From positions 496,001 to 560,000 of the forward strand of contig NZ_JAFCMM010000005.1 of the NCBI RefSeq assembly GCF_018131225.1: a stretch of DNA of 64,000 nt, given 5' to 3'. Of this stretch, positions 17,906-25,820 are shown in pieces. The notes under the pieces are model-generated. The model saw only the letters and a list, made by a program, of their open reading frames with translations. It was not told the DNA's origin and made no database searches. The position numbers and the translations under genes are program-made. Each line of letters begins with the position of its first letter. The stretch's first letter is position 1. Origin of the DNA: Bradyrhizobium sp. U87765 SZCCT0048 (GTDB taxonomy: Bacteria; Pseudomonadota; Alphaproteobacteria; Rhizobiales; Xanthobacteraceae).

Positions 17906-18079
17906 TCAGGCGAGCATCGCGGCGACGAGGGCGGCGCTGAGCAGCGCGATGCCGGACACCGCAAGGCTGAGGAAGCCGAGGATCCAGCTGTCGAGGGTCG
18001 GGCTGTCGAGGTCCGGGGTGTCGAAGTCGGCGGTGTTACGATGCGCTCCGGCGCGGCGCAATCGGGCTGGGACACGCAT
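17906..18079 (-). CDS. Small single-span membrane protein
   Basis: A 57-residue ORF. The N-terminal half is polar (DFDTPDLDSPTLDSW) and the C-terminal half is one hydrophobic segment (ILGFLSLAVSGIALLSAALV) ending the protein. GGGAGA lies seven bases before the ATG at 18079. The reading frame uses repeated TCGGGGTC-like text in its acidic part. Function unknown; a short tail-anchored membrane peptide is the plain reading. Confidence 0.5.
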   Translation of the reverse strand: MRVPARLRRAGAHRNTADFDTPDLDSPTLDSWILGFLSLAVSGIALLSAALVAAMLA

Positions 18080-18275
18080 GTCACACTCTCCCATCGCTGA
18101 GAGCAGAGCTTGGCGCTCAATTGATTAAAACTTTCGGAATCGGCGGGAGGCCCGCTGTGGCGCGGCAGGATCGGCGTTGTCGCGCGACCGCGGGCCGGAA
18201 GGCGCGGGCGCGTCGCACTGCGTTGACAGCGCCACGCGCGCCGGGGTTGAGTGCGGTGGAACCGGGAGAGGACGC

Positions 18276-18554
18276 ATGCGGCTCGTGGGAGCGATCGGAG
18301 TGATCATGATGCTGGCGACGCCGGCGTCGGCGACTTGCGTCTGCCGCTGCGTCGACGGCGAGATGCAGCCGCTGTGCAGCAACAGCATCGACATTCCGCC
18401 GGTGTGCATGCCCACCGTCTGCGCCATCGTGCCGCCGTCGATCACGCCGATCGCCCCGCCTTCGATCCCGCCGCTCGGCACCTCCGAATGCAGTCAGCGC
18501 CAGGTGCAGAACCCCGACACCGGGCGCTACGAGTGGCAGCGGGTGTGCGAGTGA
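18276..18554 (+). CDS. Small secreted Cys-rich protein
   Basis: A 92-residue protein: signal peptide (RLVGAIGVIMMLATPASA), then ten cysteines in a short mature part (CVCRCVDGEMQPLC, VCMPTVCAIV) with a Pro/Ile/Ser linker (PPSITPIAPPSIPP) and a C-terminal QNPDTGRYEWQRVCE. The disulfide-rich design suggests a periplasmic or secreted structural peptide. GGGAGAGG precedes the ATG at 18276. No family recognised. Confidence 0.75.
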   Translation: MRLVGAIGVIMMLATPASATCVCRCVDGEMQPLCSNSIDIPPVCMPTVCAIVPPSITPIAPPSIPPLGTSECSQRQVQNPDTGRYEWQRVCE

Positions 18555-18679
18555 GGGGGCGCGAGCCCTTGGGACAAACGCTCGCCATTCCCGCATGTCG
18601 CGGCGCTCATGCGGGCGAGGCCGCTCTATCGCAACGATTGTCGTAATGAGCGCACGCGGCGCGCGCCACATTCAGCGTG

Positions 18680-19228
18680 AGTGCCGGACTTGATCCGGCA
18701 ATCCAGCTTGCTCACCGCGCGACGAACATCCCCAAGCTGGATCACCGGGTCTCGCCGCTGCGCGGCGGCCCGGTGATGACGCAGGGAGTGTAGAAGCGCA
18801 TCGCGCGCGAACAAAAGCACGATCCTCTCCCCGTCATCCTGAGGCGCGAGCGTTAGCGAGCCTCGAAGGATGAGCGGCCGGAGCATCGAAGCCCGTGCAG
18901 TCGCATCGAAGGCTGCGCAGTCGCATCGACGTCCGGGCCGTCGCCCTTCGAGGGCCCTGCTGCGCATGGCCACCTCAGGGTGACGGATCACACCGGAAGA
19001 TGCAGCGTGGTGATCATATGTCGTGAGTGCTCCTGCGCCGCAGCTGAGCGTCCACGACGCGTTGACTCCAACCCGTCATCCTGAGGTGCGAGCGTAGCGA
19101 GCCTCGAAGGATGAGCGGCCGGAGCATCGAAGCCCGCGCAGTCGCATCGAAGCCTGCGCAATCGCATCGACGTCCGGGGCCGTCGCCCTTCGAGGGCCCT
19201 GCTGCGCATGGCCGCCTCAGGGTGACGG
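18680..19228. repeat. Array of an inverted R3 and two R2 repeats
   Basis: An R3 copy in opposite orientation lies at about 18680-18781. Two R2 units follow (18831-18986 and 19073-19228), direct repeats with shared text including GCCTCGAAGGATGAGCGGCC and CGTCGCCCTTCGAGGGCCCT. In the R3 copy the P2 inner stem is GCCGC/GCGGC instead of GGCGC/GCGCC, so pairing is kept despite changed bases. No gene is credible from 18555 to 19307. Confidence 0.82.
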
Positions 19229-19307
19229 ATCACGCTTGAAACGGCTCACATTTAAAACGGGTCGCACCTTAAACGGACCACAGCTGAAGCACTTCCGCGC
19301 GGCAGCC

Positions 19308-19928
19308 CTACTTTCCATCCTCCGCCAGCACCTTGCACAGCCGCTGCGCGCTGGCAGCGACGGTGTCGATGCTGTCGGCATAGCCGCTGCGGATCCAGCT
19401 CTTGGCGATCTGCACCATGGCGCCGACGGCGCCGGCGCGCGCCAGCGCGGTGGCCTTGAGGCGGGCGTTGGCGTCGGGCGCGAAGGTGCGTGACAGCAGC
19501 TCGCCGAACGCGCGCAGCAGCGCGCTCCACACCTCGTCGACCGCCGGGCCGACGCGTGCGATCTCGATGACGAACAGCCGCGCGCCGTTGGGGTCGTCCT
19601 TGAGGATCTGGTAGTAGCCGCACAGCACCGCGCGGCCGCGCTCCTCCGCCGGGCCCTGATGCTCGCGGCGGATGGTGTCGAGGCAGTCGATCACGCGATG
19701 CGACACGGTGTCGAACGCCGCGATCAGCAGCGCCTCGCTGTTGGCGAAGGATTCGTAGAAGTAGCGCTCGGTGAGGCCGGCCGCCTCGCACACCGCCTTG
19801 ACGGTGGTGGGATAGCCCTGCGAGCCGTACAGCGTGATCGCCGCCTCGATCAGCCGCTCGCGCCGCTCGCGCTGCCGCTCCTCGGCGGAAACCCCCGCGT
19901 ACTGCCGTGCCCGTGCCGCCGTCGCCAT
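19308..19928 (-). CDS. TetR/AcrR family transcriptional regulator
   Basis: A 206-residue repressor-type protein. N-terminal DNA-binding domain: RRERLIEAAITLYGSQGY, then TTVKAVCEAAGLTERYFYESF, the TetR helix-turn-helix. The C-terminal half is the helical effector-binding and dimer domain. It is divergent from the monooxygenase at 20152 and probably represses it through the half-sites at 19983-20032. The frame is open to 19988, but that start lies inside the operator, so the ATG at 19928 is preferred. The inducer is likely a ketone or ester of the pathway (inference). Confidence 0.9.
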   Translation of the reverse strand: MATAARARQYAGVSAEERQRERRERLIEAAITLYGSQGYPTTVKAVCEAAGLTERYFYESFANSEALLIAAFDTVSHRVIDCLDTIRREHQGPAEERGRAVLCGYYQILKDDPNGARLFVIEIARVGPAVDEVWSALLRAFGELLSRTFAPDANARLKATALARAGAVGAMVQIAKSWIRSGYADSIDTVAASAQRLCKVLAEDGK

Positions 19929-19981
19929 GCCCGTCCGTCTCGTTCCCTGGCCATGTCGGTTCAAAACGGCCGAAACCGGCC

Positions 19982-20032
19982 TTGACATGGCGCATTGTCA
20001 GATGTTCAATTCTGACAATAACGCATGTCAGA
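19982..20032 (+). promoter_or_regulatory. Promoter with overlapping TetR-type operator for the monooxygenase
   Basis: TTGACA (19982-19987), 17-base spacer, TTCAAT (20005-20010) form a plus-strand promoter. Over it lie half-sites TGACA (19983-19987), TGTCA (19996-20000), TGACA (20013-20017) and TGTCA (20026-20030), that is two TGACA-N8-TGTCA units exactly 30 bp apart. The second unit has seven-base arms (TCTGACA/TGTCAGA). The middle pair also forms ATTGTCAGA/TCTGACAAT (19994-20019). The arrangement fits two TetR dimers on one face of the helix. Confidence 0.75.
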
Positions 20033-20065
20033 AGACGTGTCCAAACAAAGCGAGCTGCAAAGCAA

Positions 20066-20110
20066 GCCAAGCCAAGCCAAGCCAAGCCAAGCCAAGCCAA
20101 GCCAAGCCAA
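20066..20110 (+). repeat. Nine exact tandem GCCAA pentamers in the monooxygenase leader
   Basis: Nine perfect copies of GCCAA, preceded by a degenerate unit (GCAAA GCAA). They lie between the promoter at 19982-20010 and the start at 20152, so they would be in the untranslated leader. A pentamer tract is prone to slipped-strand length change. Confidence 0.9.
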
Positions 20111-20151
20111 GTCGGGCCGGGCGAACAGGCGGGCATCAAGGGAGTGACGAG

Positions 20152-21726
20152 ATGGGTCCGGTGGGCAATGCGGCTGCGCGGCAGCAAACCGACAATGTCG
20201 TGACGTTCGAGACCCGCGCCGCCGATCCCGCAGCGCGCCGCGGCGAGCCCCAGCACTATGACGTGCTGGTGATCGGCGCCGGCATCTCGGGCATCGGCGT
20301 CGCCTATCACCTGCAGCGCGACTGCCCGAACAAGACCTTCGCCATCCTCGAGGCGCGCGACGCCATCGGCGGCACCTGGGACCTGTTCCGCTATCCCGGC
20401 ATCCGCTCCGACAGCGACATGCACACGCTGGGCTATCGCTTCCGGCCCTGGCGCGGCGAGAAGGCGATCGCCGACGGCCCCTCGATCCTCGCCTATCTCA
20501 ACGACACGGCGGCCGAATACGGCATCGACCGCAAGATCCGCTTCCGCCATCGTGTGACGCGCGCCGAATGGTCGTCGAGCGAGGCGCGCTGGACGCTCGA
20601 CGTGACGACGCCGGACGGGCCGACGACGCTGACCTGCAATTTCCTGCAGATGTGCAGCGGCTATTACGACTACACCGCCGGCTACATGCCGGGCTGGCCG
20701 GGCATGGACAGTTTCAAGGGCACCATCGTCCATCCGCAGGCCTGGCCGAAGGATTTCAACTACGACGGCAAGCGCGTGGTGGTGATCGGCAGCGGCGCCA
20801 CCGCGGTGACGCTGGTGCCGGCGATGGCCGAGCGCGCCGCTCATGTCACCATGCTGCAGCGTTCGCCGACCTACATCGTGTCGCGCCCGGCGAAGGACCC
20901 AATCGCCAACTGGCTGTATGCGAAGCTGCCCGAAGGGCTCGCCCATGGCCTCGCGCGCTGGAAGAACATCCTGCTGCAGATGTATTTCTACAACATCGCG
21001 CGTCGCAAGCCCGAGCAGGCGAAGAAAGCGATCATCGGCCTTGCGAAGCAGGAGCTCGGGCCCGACGTCGACGTCGAGAAGCATTTCACGCCGCGCTACA
21101 ATCCGTGGGACCAGCGGCTGTGCCTCGTGCCCGACGGCGACATGTTCAAGGCGATCCGCGACAAGCGCGCCGACGTCGTCACCGACGAGATCGACACCTT
21201 CACCGCGACCGGCATCAAGCTGAAATCCGGCGAGGAACTGCCGGCCGACATCATCGTCACCGCCACCGGCCTCAACATGAAGCTGATGGGTAACGCCGAC
21301 ATCGTCGTCGACGGCAAGGAGTTCGATCCCGGACAGTCGCTGAGCTACAAGGGCATGATGTTCAGCGACGTGCCGAACTTCGCCTCGACCTTTGGCTATA
21401 CCAACGCGTCGTGGACGCTGAAGGCCGACCTTACCGCCGAATATCTCTGCCGCATCCTCAACCGCATGGACCGCGGCGGCTATGCCTATTGCACGCCGCG
21501 GCGCGATCCGGCGATGGCCGAGGACACCACGCCGCCGCTCGCCTCCGGCTACATCCAGCGGGCGCAGGCGCATCTGCCCAAGCAGGGCGCACAGGTGCCG
21601 TGGAAGCTTTATCAGAACTACGCGAAGGACATGCTGGCGCTGCGCTTCGGCAGGATCGACGACGGCACGCTGGTGTTTTCGAAAGCGCCGCAGGCGGCTG
21701 CCCGGCCGCTGGCGAAGCAGGCGTGA
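20152..21726 (+). CDS. Baeyer-Villiger flavin monooxygenase (EthA-like)
   Basis: A 524-residue FAD/NADPH enzyme that would insert oxygen next to a ketone carbonyl, giving an ester or lactone. Rossmann motif GAGISG at 42-47 (FAD), the Baeyer-Villiger fingerprint F-x-G-x3-H-x3-W-P at 188-199 (FKGTIVHPQAWP), and the second Rossmann motif GSGATA at 213-218 (NADPH). GGTWDLFRYPGIRSDSDM is also typical. The start is ATG 20152, with AAGGGAG upstream; the frame runs further back, but only through the promoter and the pentamer tract. Natural substrate unknown; a steroid, terpenoid or long-chain ketone is possible. Confidence 0.93.
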   Translation: MGPVGNAAARQQTDNVVTFETRAADPAARRGEPQHYDVLVIGAGISGIGVAYHLQRDCPNKTFAILEARDAIGGTWDLFRYPGIRSDSDMHTLGYRFRPWRGEKAIADGPSILAYLNDTAAEYGIDRKIRFRHRVTRAEWSSSEARWTLDVTTPDGPTTLTCNFLQMCSGYYDYTAGYMPGWPGMDSFKGTIVHPQAWPKDFNYDGKRVVVIGSGATAVTLVPAMAERAAHVTMLQRSPTYIVSRPAKDPIANWLYAKLPEGLAHGLARWKNILLQMYFYNIARRKPEQAKKAIIGLAKQELGPDVDVEKHFTPRYNPWDQRLCLVPDGDMFKAIRDKRADVVTDEIDTFTATGIKLKSGEELPADIIVTATGLNMKLMGNADIVVDGKEFDPGQSLSYKGMMFSDVPNFASTFGYTNASWTLKADLTAEYLCRILNRMDRGGYAYCTPRRDPAMAEDTTPPLASGYIQRAQAHLPKQGAQVPWKLYQNYAKDMLALRFGRIDDGTLVFSKAPQAAARPLAKQA

Positions 21727-21773
21727 TGGCCGCGGGGATGGTCTGTCTTGCTCCGCACCTTTCCCTCATGGTG

Positions 21774-21986
21774 AGGAGCGCGGCAAAGCCGCGCGTCTCG
21801 AACCATGAGGCCGAAGTCGTGCCCCACACGCATCCTTCGAGGCACCCGCTGCGCGGGCTCCTCAGGATGAGGCGGAATAAGGCCCCCAGACTTTCATGTG
21901 TCGTCGCCGGACTTGTTCCGGCGACCCCGATAAGGGGCGCACGGCGTCCCCAAGCGAGGTGGCCGGGACGAGCCCGGCCACGACAA
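21774..21986. repeat. R1 and R4 repeats between monooxygenase and SDR
   Basis: A shortened R1 copy (21774-21872) is followed by an R4 copy (21899-21986), the same order as at 7129-7353. They fill most of the 354-bp gap between two genes that probably work in one pathway, and strong hairpins here may end or weaken read-through into the SDR gene. Confidence 0.8.
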
Positions 21987-22080
21987 AGAGACGCGAAGCG
22001 AACCGACGAAGGTCGTCTGACGATTCAAGCCCTGCCATGACGACCTGATCAATCACCTGCATTCAAAGGAAACGTCCTCC

Positions 22081-22914
22081 ATGTCCAGCCGCATGAACCT
22101 TGCCGACCGCACGGCGGTGATCACCGGCGCCGGCAGTGGCATCGGGCGGGGCATCGCGCTGGCGCTGGCGCAGCGCGGCTGCCATCTCGCGCTCGCCGAC
22201 ATCAGCGAGGCCGGCCTCGCCGAAACCGTGGCGCAGCTCACGGCGCTCGGCAACAGGAAGCTGCGCATCAGCCGCCACAAGCTCGACGTCGCCGACCGCG
22301 ACGCCACCGCGGCTTTGCCGCAGCAGGTCAGCGCGCAGCATCCCGGCGTCGATCTCCTGTTCAACAACGCTGGGGTCGCGCTCGGCGGCACCTTCGAACG
22401 CGTCTCCGAGGAGAACTTCGAATGGCTGTTCGAGATCAATTTCTGGGCGGTGGTGCGCCTCAGCCGTGCCTTCCTGCCGCTGCTGCGCGCCAGCTCGGAT
22501 GCGCGCCTCGTCAACGTGTCGTCGATCTACGGCATTATCTCGCCGCCGGGGCAGGCGGCATATTCCGCCAGCAAGTTCGCGGTGCGCGGTTTCTCCAATG
22601 CGCTGCGCCATGAACTCGCCGGCAGCAATGTCGGCGTCACGGTGGTGCATCCCGGTGGCGTCGCCACGCGCATCGCCGACAGCGCCCGCCATGCGGATGA
22701 TGCCACCAACGAGGAGATCGAGCAGGGGCTCGCCCGCGCGAAGCGGATGCTGACCTTGCCACCGGAGCGCGCCGGTGAGATCATCGTCAGCGGCGTCGAG
22801 CGCCGCGCCGCCCGCATCCTTGTCGGCAACGACGCCAGGATCATCGCGCTGCTGGAGCGGCTCGCTCCGGTGTCATATTGGAACACGCTGCAGAAACTGC
22901 TGGTGCGCTCATGA
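22081..22914 (+). CDS. Short-chain dehydrogenase/reductase
   Basis: A 277-residue NAD(P)-dependent SDR. Cofactor motif TGAGSGIGRG near the N-terminus, NNAG, catalytic Ser in NVSSIYG, and YSASK (Tyr/Lys pair). The C-terminal extension ends SYWNTLQKLL. Beside a Baeyer-Villiger enzyme and an ester hydrolase it could oxidise the alcohol that hydrolysis releases or make the ketone substrate. Its last four bases overlap the start of the hydrolase gene, so those two are translationally coupled. Confidence 0.9.
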   Translation: MSSRMNLADRTAVITGAGSGIGRGIALALAQRGCHLALADISEAGLAETVAQLTALGNRKLRISRHKLDVADRDATAALPQQVSAQHPGVDLLFNNAGVALGGTFERVSEENFEWLFEINFWAVVRLSRAFLPLLRASSDARLVNVSSIYGIISPPGQAAYSASKFAVRGFSNALRHELAGSNVGVTVVHPGGVATRIADSARHADDATNEEIEQGLARAKRMLTLPPERAGEIIVSGVERRAARILVGNDARIIALLERLAPVSYWNTLQKLLVRS

Positions 22915-23879
22915 CCGTGCTTGTCATTCTCGTCGTCGTCCTCGGCCTCATCATTGCGGCTCTGGTGTCGTTCTCCGCCAGCATGGCGCGCAAGGTCGAG
23001 GCGGCGCTGCCGCCGCCCGGCCGCTTCATCGATGTCGATGGCTGTCGCCTGCACTATGTCGACACCGGTGGCGACAAGCCTCCGCTGGTGATGATTCACG
23101 GCCTCGGCGGCACGCTGTTCAACTACCGCTATGCGCTGATCGATCGCCTGTCCGCCGACTTCCGCGTCATCGCGGTCGATCGTCCGGGCTCGGGCTATTC
23201 CGAGCGGCCGGCGGACCGCTCCGCCGCGCTCGGCACGCAGGCGACGACGCTGGCCGCCTTCATCCGCGCGCTCAAGCTCGACAAGCCGCTGCTGGTCGGC
23301 CACTCGCTCGGCGGCGCGCTGTCGCTGGCGATCGCGCTGGGACATCCGGACTGCGCCGGCGCGCTGGCGCTGATCGCGCCGCTGACTCATGCGCAGGACG
23401 AGGTGCCCGAACCGTTCCGCGGCCTCGTGGTGCCTTCGCCGCTGGTGCGACGGATCATCGCCGCGACGCTGGCGGTGCCGCTGTCGATCCGCCGCGCGCA
23501 GGCCACACTTGCGGTGGTGTTCGGGCCGGACGCCGCGCCCGCCGACTATGCGACGCGCGGCGGCGGCCTGCTGGGCCTGCGGCCGAAGAGTTTCTACAAC
23601 ACATCGACCGATCTCGTCGCCGTCAACGACGACCTGCCGGCCATGATGGCGCGCTACGCCACCACGCTGACGCTGCCGATGGCGATGCTCTACGCCAAAG
23701 GCGACCGCATCCTCGACTATCGCGCCCAGGGCGAGGCGATGAAGCGCGTCTGCCCGGCGCTCGACCTGACGCTGCTGGACGAGCACGGCCACATGCTGCC
23801 GATCACCGCGCCCGAGCGCTGCGATCAGCTGATCCGCGCCGTCGCCGCCCGCATGCCGGCGGCGCGCGCGGTGGCGTGA
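22911..23879 (+). CDS. Alpha/beta hydrolase
   Basis: A 322-residue hydrolase with an N-terminal hydrophobic anchor (VLVILVVVLGLIIAALVSF), so probably membrane-bound. Core motifs: oxyanion HGLGGTLFNY, DRPGSGYSERP, nucleophile elbow GHSLGG, acid in YAKGDRILDY, and His in DEHGHML. Start ATG 22911 overlaps the SDR stop (ATGA); a longer in-frame start is less likely. The context suggests it cleaves the ester made by the Baeyer-Villiger enzyme. Confidence 0.9.
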   Translation: MTVLVILVVVLGLIIAALVSFSASMARKVEAALPPPGRFIDVDGCRLHYVDTGGDKPPLVMIHGLGGTLFNYRYALIDRLSADFRVIAVDRPGSGYSERPADRSAALGTQATTLAAFIRALKLDKPLLVGHSLGGALSLAIALGHPDCAGALALIAPLTHAQDEVPEPFRGLVVPSPLVRRIIAATLAVPLSIRRAQATLAVVFGPDAAPADYATRGGGLLGLRPKSFYNTSTDLVAVNDDLPAMMARYATTLTLPMAMLYAKGDRILDYRAQGEAMKRVCPALDLTLLDEHGHMLPITAPERCDQLIRAVAARMPAARAVA

Positions 23880-23888
23880 GAGGCGAGG

Positions 23889-24488
23889 TCAGGCATCCTT
23901 CTTTGAAACCGGCTTGCGTCGGCGCTCTCGAACAACCATCAAATATCTGTCGACGAGATCCTGGGGAATCAGCCCGGGTGGTGCTCGATCGAGAAAGTCG
24001 CGCTCGAAGCCGAAGTCGGGAACTCCCTGGAGCGGTTCGAGCGCGATCATGTCCTCCAGCGTTTGCGCCAACTCTTCTCCGCGCTTGAGCCGGACGAGTA
24101 TTCTTGCCTTGAGACGCAGCGCTTCCGATACGCGTCGGTTCGTGCGTTTCGCGCGTTCCGCTGCCAGTTCGGCAGCCTTCAGTGCCTCATCCTGATCTTC
24201 GGTGAAAAAGTGAAGCCGACCGGCGCGTTCGATCGGGAGGCGAACGTCGTCGGGAAACATGGGGATCGTGCGATCGAGGAGAGCCAGAGCTTCAGCGTCG
24301 CGTCGGATGTGGCACAGTTCGCTCGCCTGGATGGAAACGAGATCGAGATAGTCGAACTCAGTTTCGAGGACTTCCTCTTCGATTCTTCCGATGACGTCTT
24401 CAGGTGCATATACGGACTTCAACTCAAGAAGCCACTCGTGGCGCTTGAACATTCGGTCGTCGCGCCGCCGCCATTTTTCGTCCGCCAT
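23889..24488 (-). CDS. Hypothetical helical repeat protein
   Basis: A 199-residue soluble protein that I do not recognise. The middle reads as TPR-like helix pairs (LALLDRTIPMFPDDVRLPIERAG, and DEALKAAELAAERAKRTNRR). It starts MADEKWRRRDDRMFKRHEW and ends basic. GGAGACGG precedes the ATG at 24488. Codon use is less GC-biased than in the upstream operon, which it meets convergently with ten bases between stops. A stub of its 5' end recurs at about 27197-27207, next to the second DUF6968-like gene. Confidence 0.75.
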   Translation of the reverse strand: MADEKWRRRDDRMFKRHEWLLELKSVYAPEDVIGRIEEEVLETEFDYLDLVSIQASELCHIRRDAEALALLDRTIPMFPDDVRLPIERAGRLHFFTEDQDEALKAAELAAERAKRTNRRVSEALRLKARILVRLKRGEELAQTLEDMIALEPLQGVPDFGFERDFLDRAPPGLIPQDLVDRYLMVVRERRRKPVSKKDA

Positions 24489-24526
24489 CGCCGTCTCCGC
24501 TCGCTATTCCATCCCTATTTGTTCGG

Positions 24527-24967
24527 CTACAGCTTCCGCGTCCTGCGTGCCTTGTCCTCTTTTAGGCGTTGACGTGTGAATTGCCGTTGCTTCTTGTCGA
24601 TCGCTGCGTCAAGCCAGTCGCAGAGTTCCCAGTGGAAGTCGAGCCCATCTGCCCAGGGAAGCACCCTGGGGAAGACGGCCTCGTACGGAAGGGCCCCCGG
24701 TACCATCCATCGCCTTCGCCTATCGAGCCATTTTCGCAGTGCGGCCGCGGCGATGAGCGTGACTTGCAAACCGTCCATGCCAAGAGCCAAATAGATGCTG
24801 TCGTCTCCGACACCGGCGAGTTGGAATGCACACGCCCAACCTGGTGTCTCACTCGTTCGGTACGGAATTCCCATTCGCGCCGTGACGGCTTTGCGGGCCT
24901 TCCCGACCAGAACGGTATACTCAACCAACAGAGGCTCGTCCCACACGGTCTTTGGCGTTTTAGCCAT
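24527..24967 (-). CDS. DUF6968-like protein, copy 1
   Basis: A 146-residue soluble protein. The segment with GWACAFQLAGVGDDSIYLALG matches what I recall of DUF6968 (W-x-C-x-F-Q, then G-x-G-D, then a G-x-D region); function unknown. The second half is aromatic and basic (LPWADGLDFHWELCDWLDAA, KKQRQF). It is about 90 percent identical by eye to the gene at 27245, with the last 46 residues the same. A TTG 14 codons upstream is in frame, but the ATG at 24967 is preferred. It lies 38 bp upstream of the helical protein on the same strand. Confidence 0.75.
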   Translation of the reverse strand: MAKTPKTVWDEPLLVEYTVLVGKARKAVTARMGIPYRTSETPGWACAFQLAGVGDDSIYLALGMDGLQVTLIAAAALRKWLDRRRRWMVPGALPYEAVFPRVLPWADGLDFHWELCDWLDAAIDKKQRQFTRQRLKEDKARRTRKL

Positions 24968-25140
24968 ATCGAGCGTCCCTGCCTGTCTCAGCCCGTTCGT
25001 AAAATCCAACGTATCCGGAACAGTTGCTTAGCGGGCGGCCAGCGAAGCATCGTCTGATGGACGTGCGGATGCAAGCAATGCAGGCGACACCATCATAGTG
25101 CGCCGTTGCTGTCGAGCACGCCCTTCTCGCATCATCGGTG

Positions 25141-25223
25141 GCCGTCGATCGTCATCATCGTTGCCGCGCCGGGCGGCCGAACAGTGTCACGCAGGCCTGC
25201 CGCAGCCAGCGATGGCCGGCGTC
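25141..25223. repeat. 83-bp direct repeat, left copy (LysR 3' end)
   Basis: Matches 26606-26688 and 27859-27941, with one difference from the former. It contains the last 23 codons and stop (25155) of the LysR-type gene whose intact copy is at 27873. The left and right copies bracket the two TonB-domain genes. Confidence 0.9.
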
Positions 25224-25230
25224 TTGGCTT

Positions 25231-25818
25231 TTACTTCTGCTGACGAAGTCCAAGGGTCTTCTCCAGGTCCCTGGAGTCTTGTGACGCGGGTTTGCCGCCT
25301 GCGCTACAGTCGGACCGCCCGGGGATGTCCTTGAGGTCGATCGCGACGCCTGCGAACATCACGGGCACGACAAAGTCTGCGGTGCGTTCGCGTATCTCCT
25401 GCGGAAATGGCGGTAGTGGCACGGCGCGATCGAGCATGTCGAGGGCCTCCTGGTCGAGCACGCTCCGACAGGACGAAGCGTTGATGCTCTTCTTGAGGAG
25501 CCGGCCGCTCGCATCGAGGGTAAATGCAATTCTCACCGTCCCGCGTGGCAATCCGGAATCGTTCGGGAAGTGTTTGAACCTGGCGATGTGGGCGTGCAAT
25601 TCCAGAACATAAGCTTCTTTTGCGCTTCTCTCTGTTGCGTCCGCGAGGGAGGAAGGAAGAGCGGTGAGACTGGCCAGGATCGCTAGCATGCGAAGCACAT
25701 GCCTGCCGCGCGTATGTGTTCGCCGTTCAGTGAGGGCAGAGCTGGCCCGATCATCTTCCGCGCGCGCGGCGGAAGCCAGCGGGACGGTGGTTGTGACAAA
25801 TGCAATCAGTCGCACCAT
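25231..25818 (-). CDS. Secreted TonB-C-domain protein, single module
   Basis: A 195-residue protein with one C-terminal TonB-like module (about residues 85-165: TVRIAFTLDASGRLLKKSIN, then ALDMLDRAVPLPPFP and FVVPVMFA). It lacks the Pro-rich stalk and membrane anchor of true TonB. Two signal-peptide-like segments occur in a row: VRLIAFVTTTVPLASAARA at the start and LAILASLTALPSSLADA at 44-60. The start at 25818 is two bases after the upstream gene's stop, which suggests coupling; the internal ATG at 25689 is an alternative. The family module normally contacts TonB boxes or partners in the envelope; its role here is unknown. Confidence 0.7.
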   Translation of the reverse strand: MVRLIAFVTTTVPLASAARAEDDRASSALTERRTHTRGRHVLRMLAILASLTALPSSLADATERSAKEAYVLELHAHIARFKHFPNDSGLPRGTVRIAFTLDASGRLLKKSINASSCRSVLDQEALDMLDRAVPLPPFPQEIRERTADFVVPVMFAGVAIDLKDIPGRSDCSAGGKPASQDSRDLEKTLGLRQQK

Positions 25819-25820
25819 CG

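Noticed and set aside
20066..20110. Tandem pentamers considered as a CRISPR or iteron array
   Set aside because: Units of five bases with no spacers; no cas or rep genes nearby.
19252..21573. Long minus-strand ORF across the monooxygenase and the TetR gene
   Set aside because: Antisense shadow; the plus-strand monooxygenase and the TetR frame carry all family motifs.
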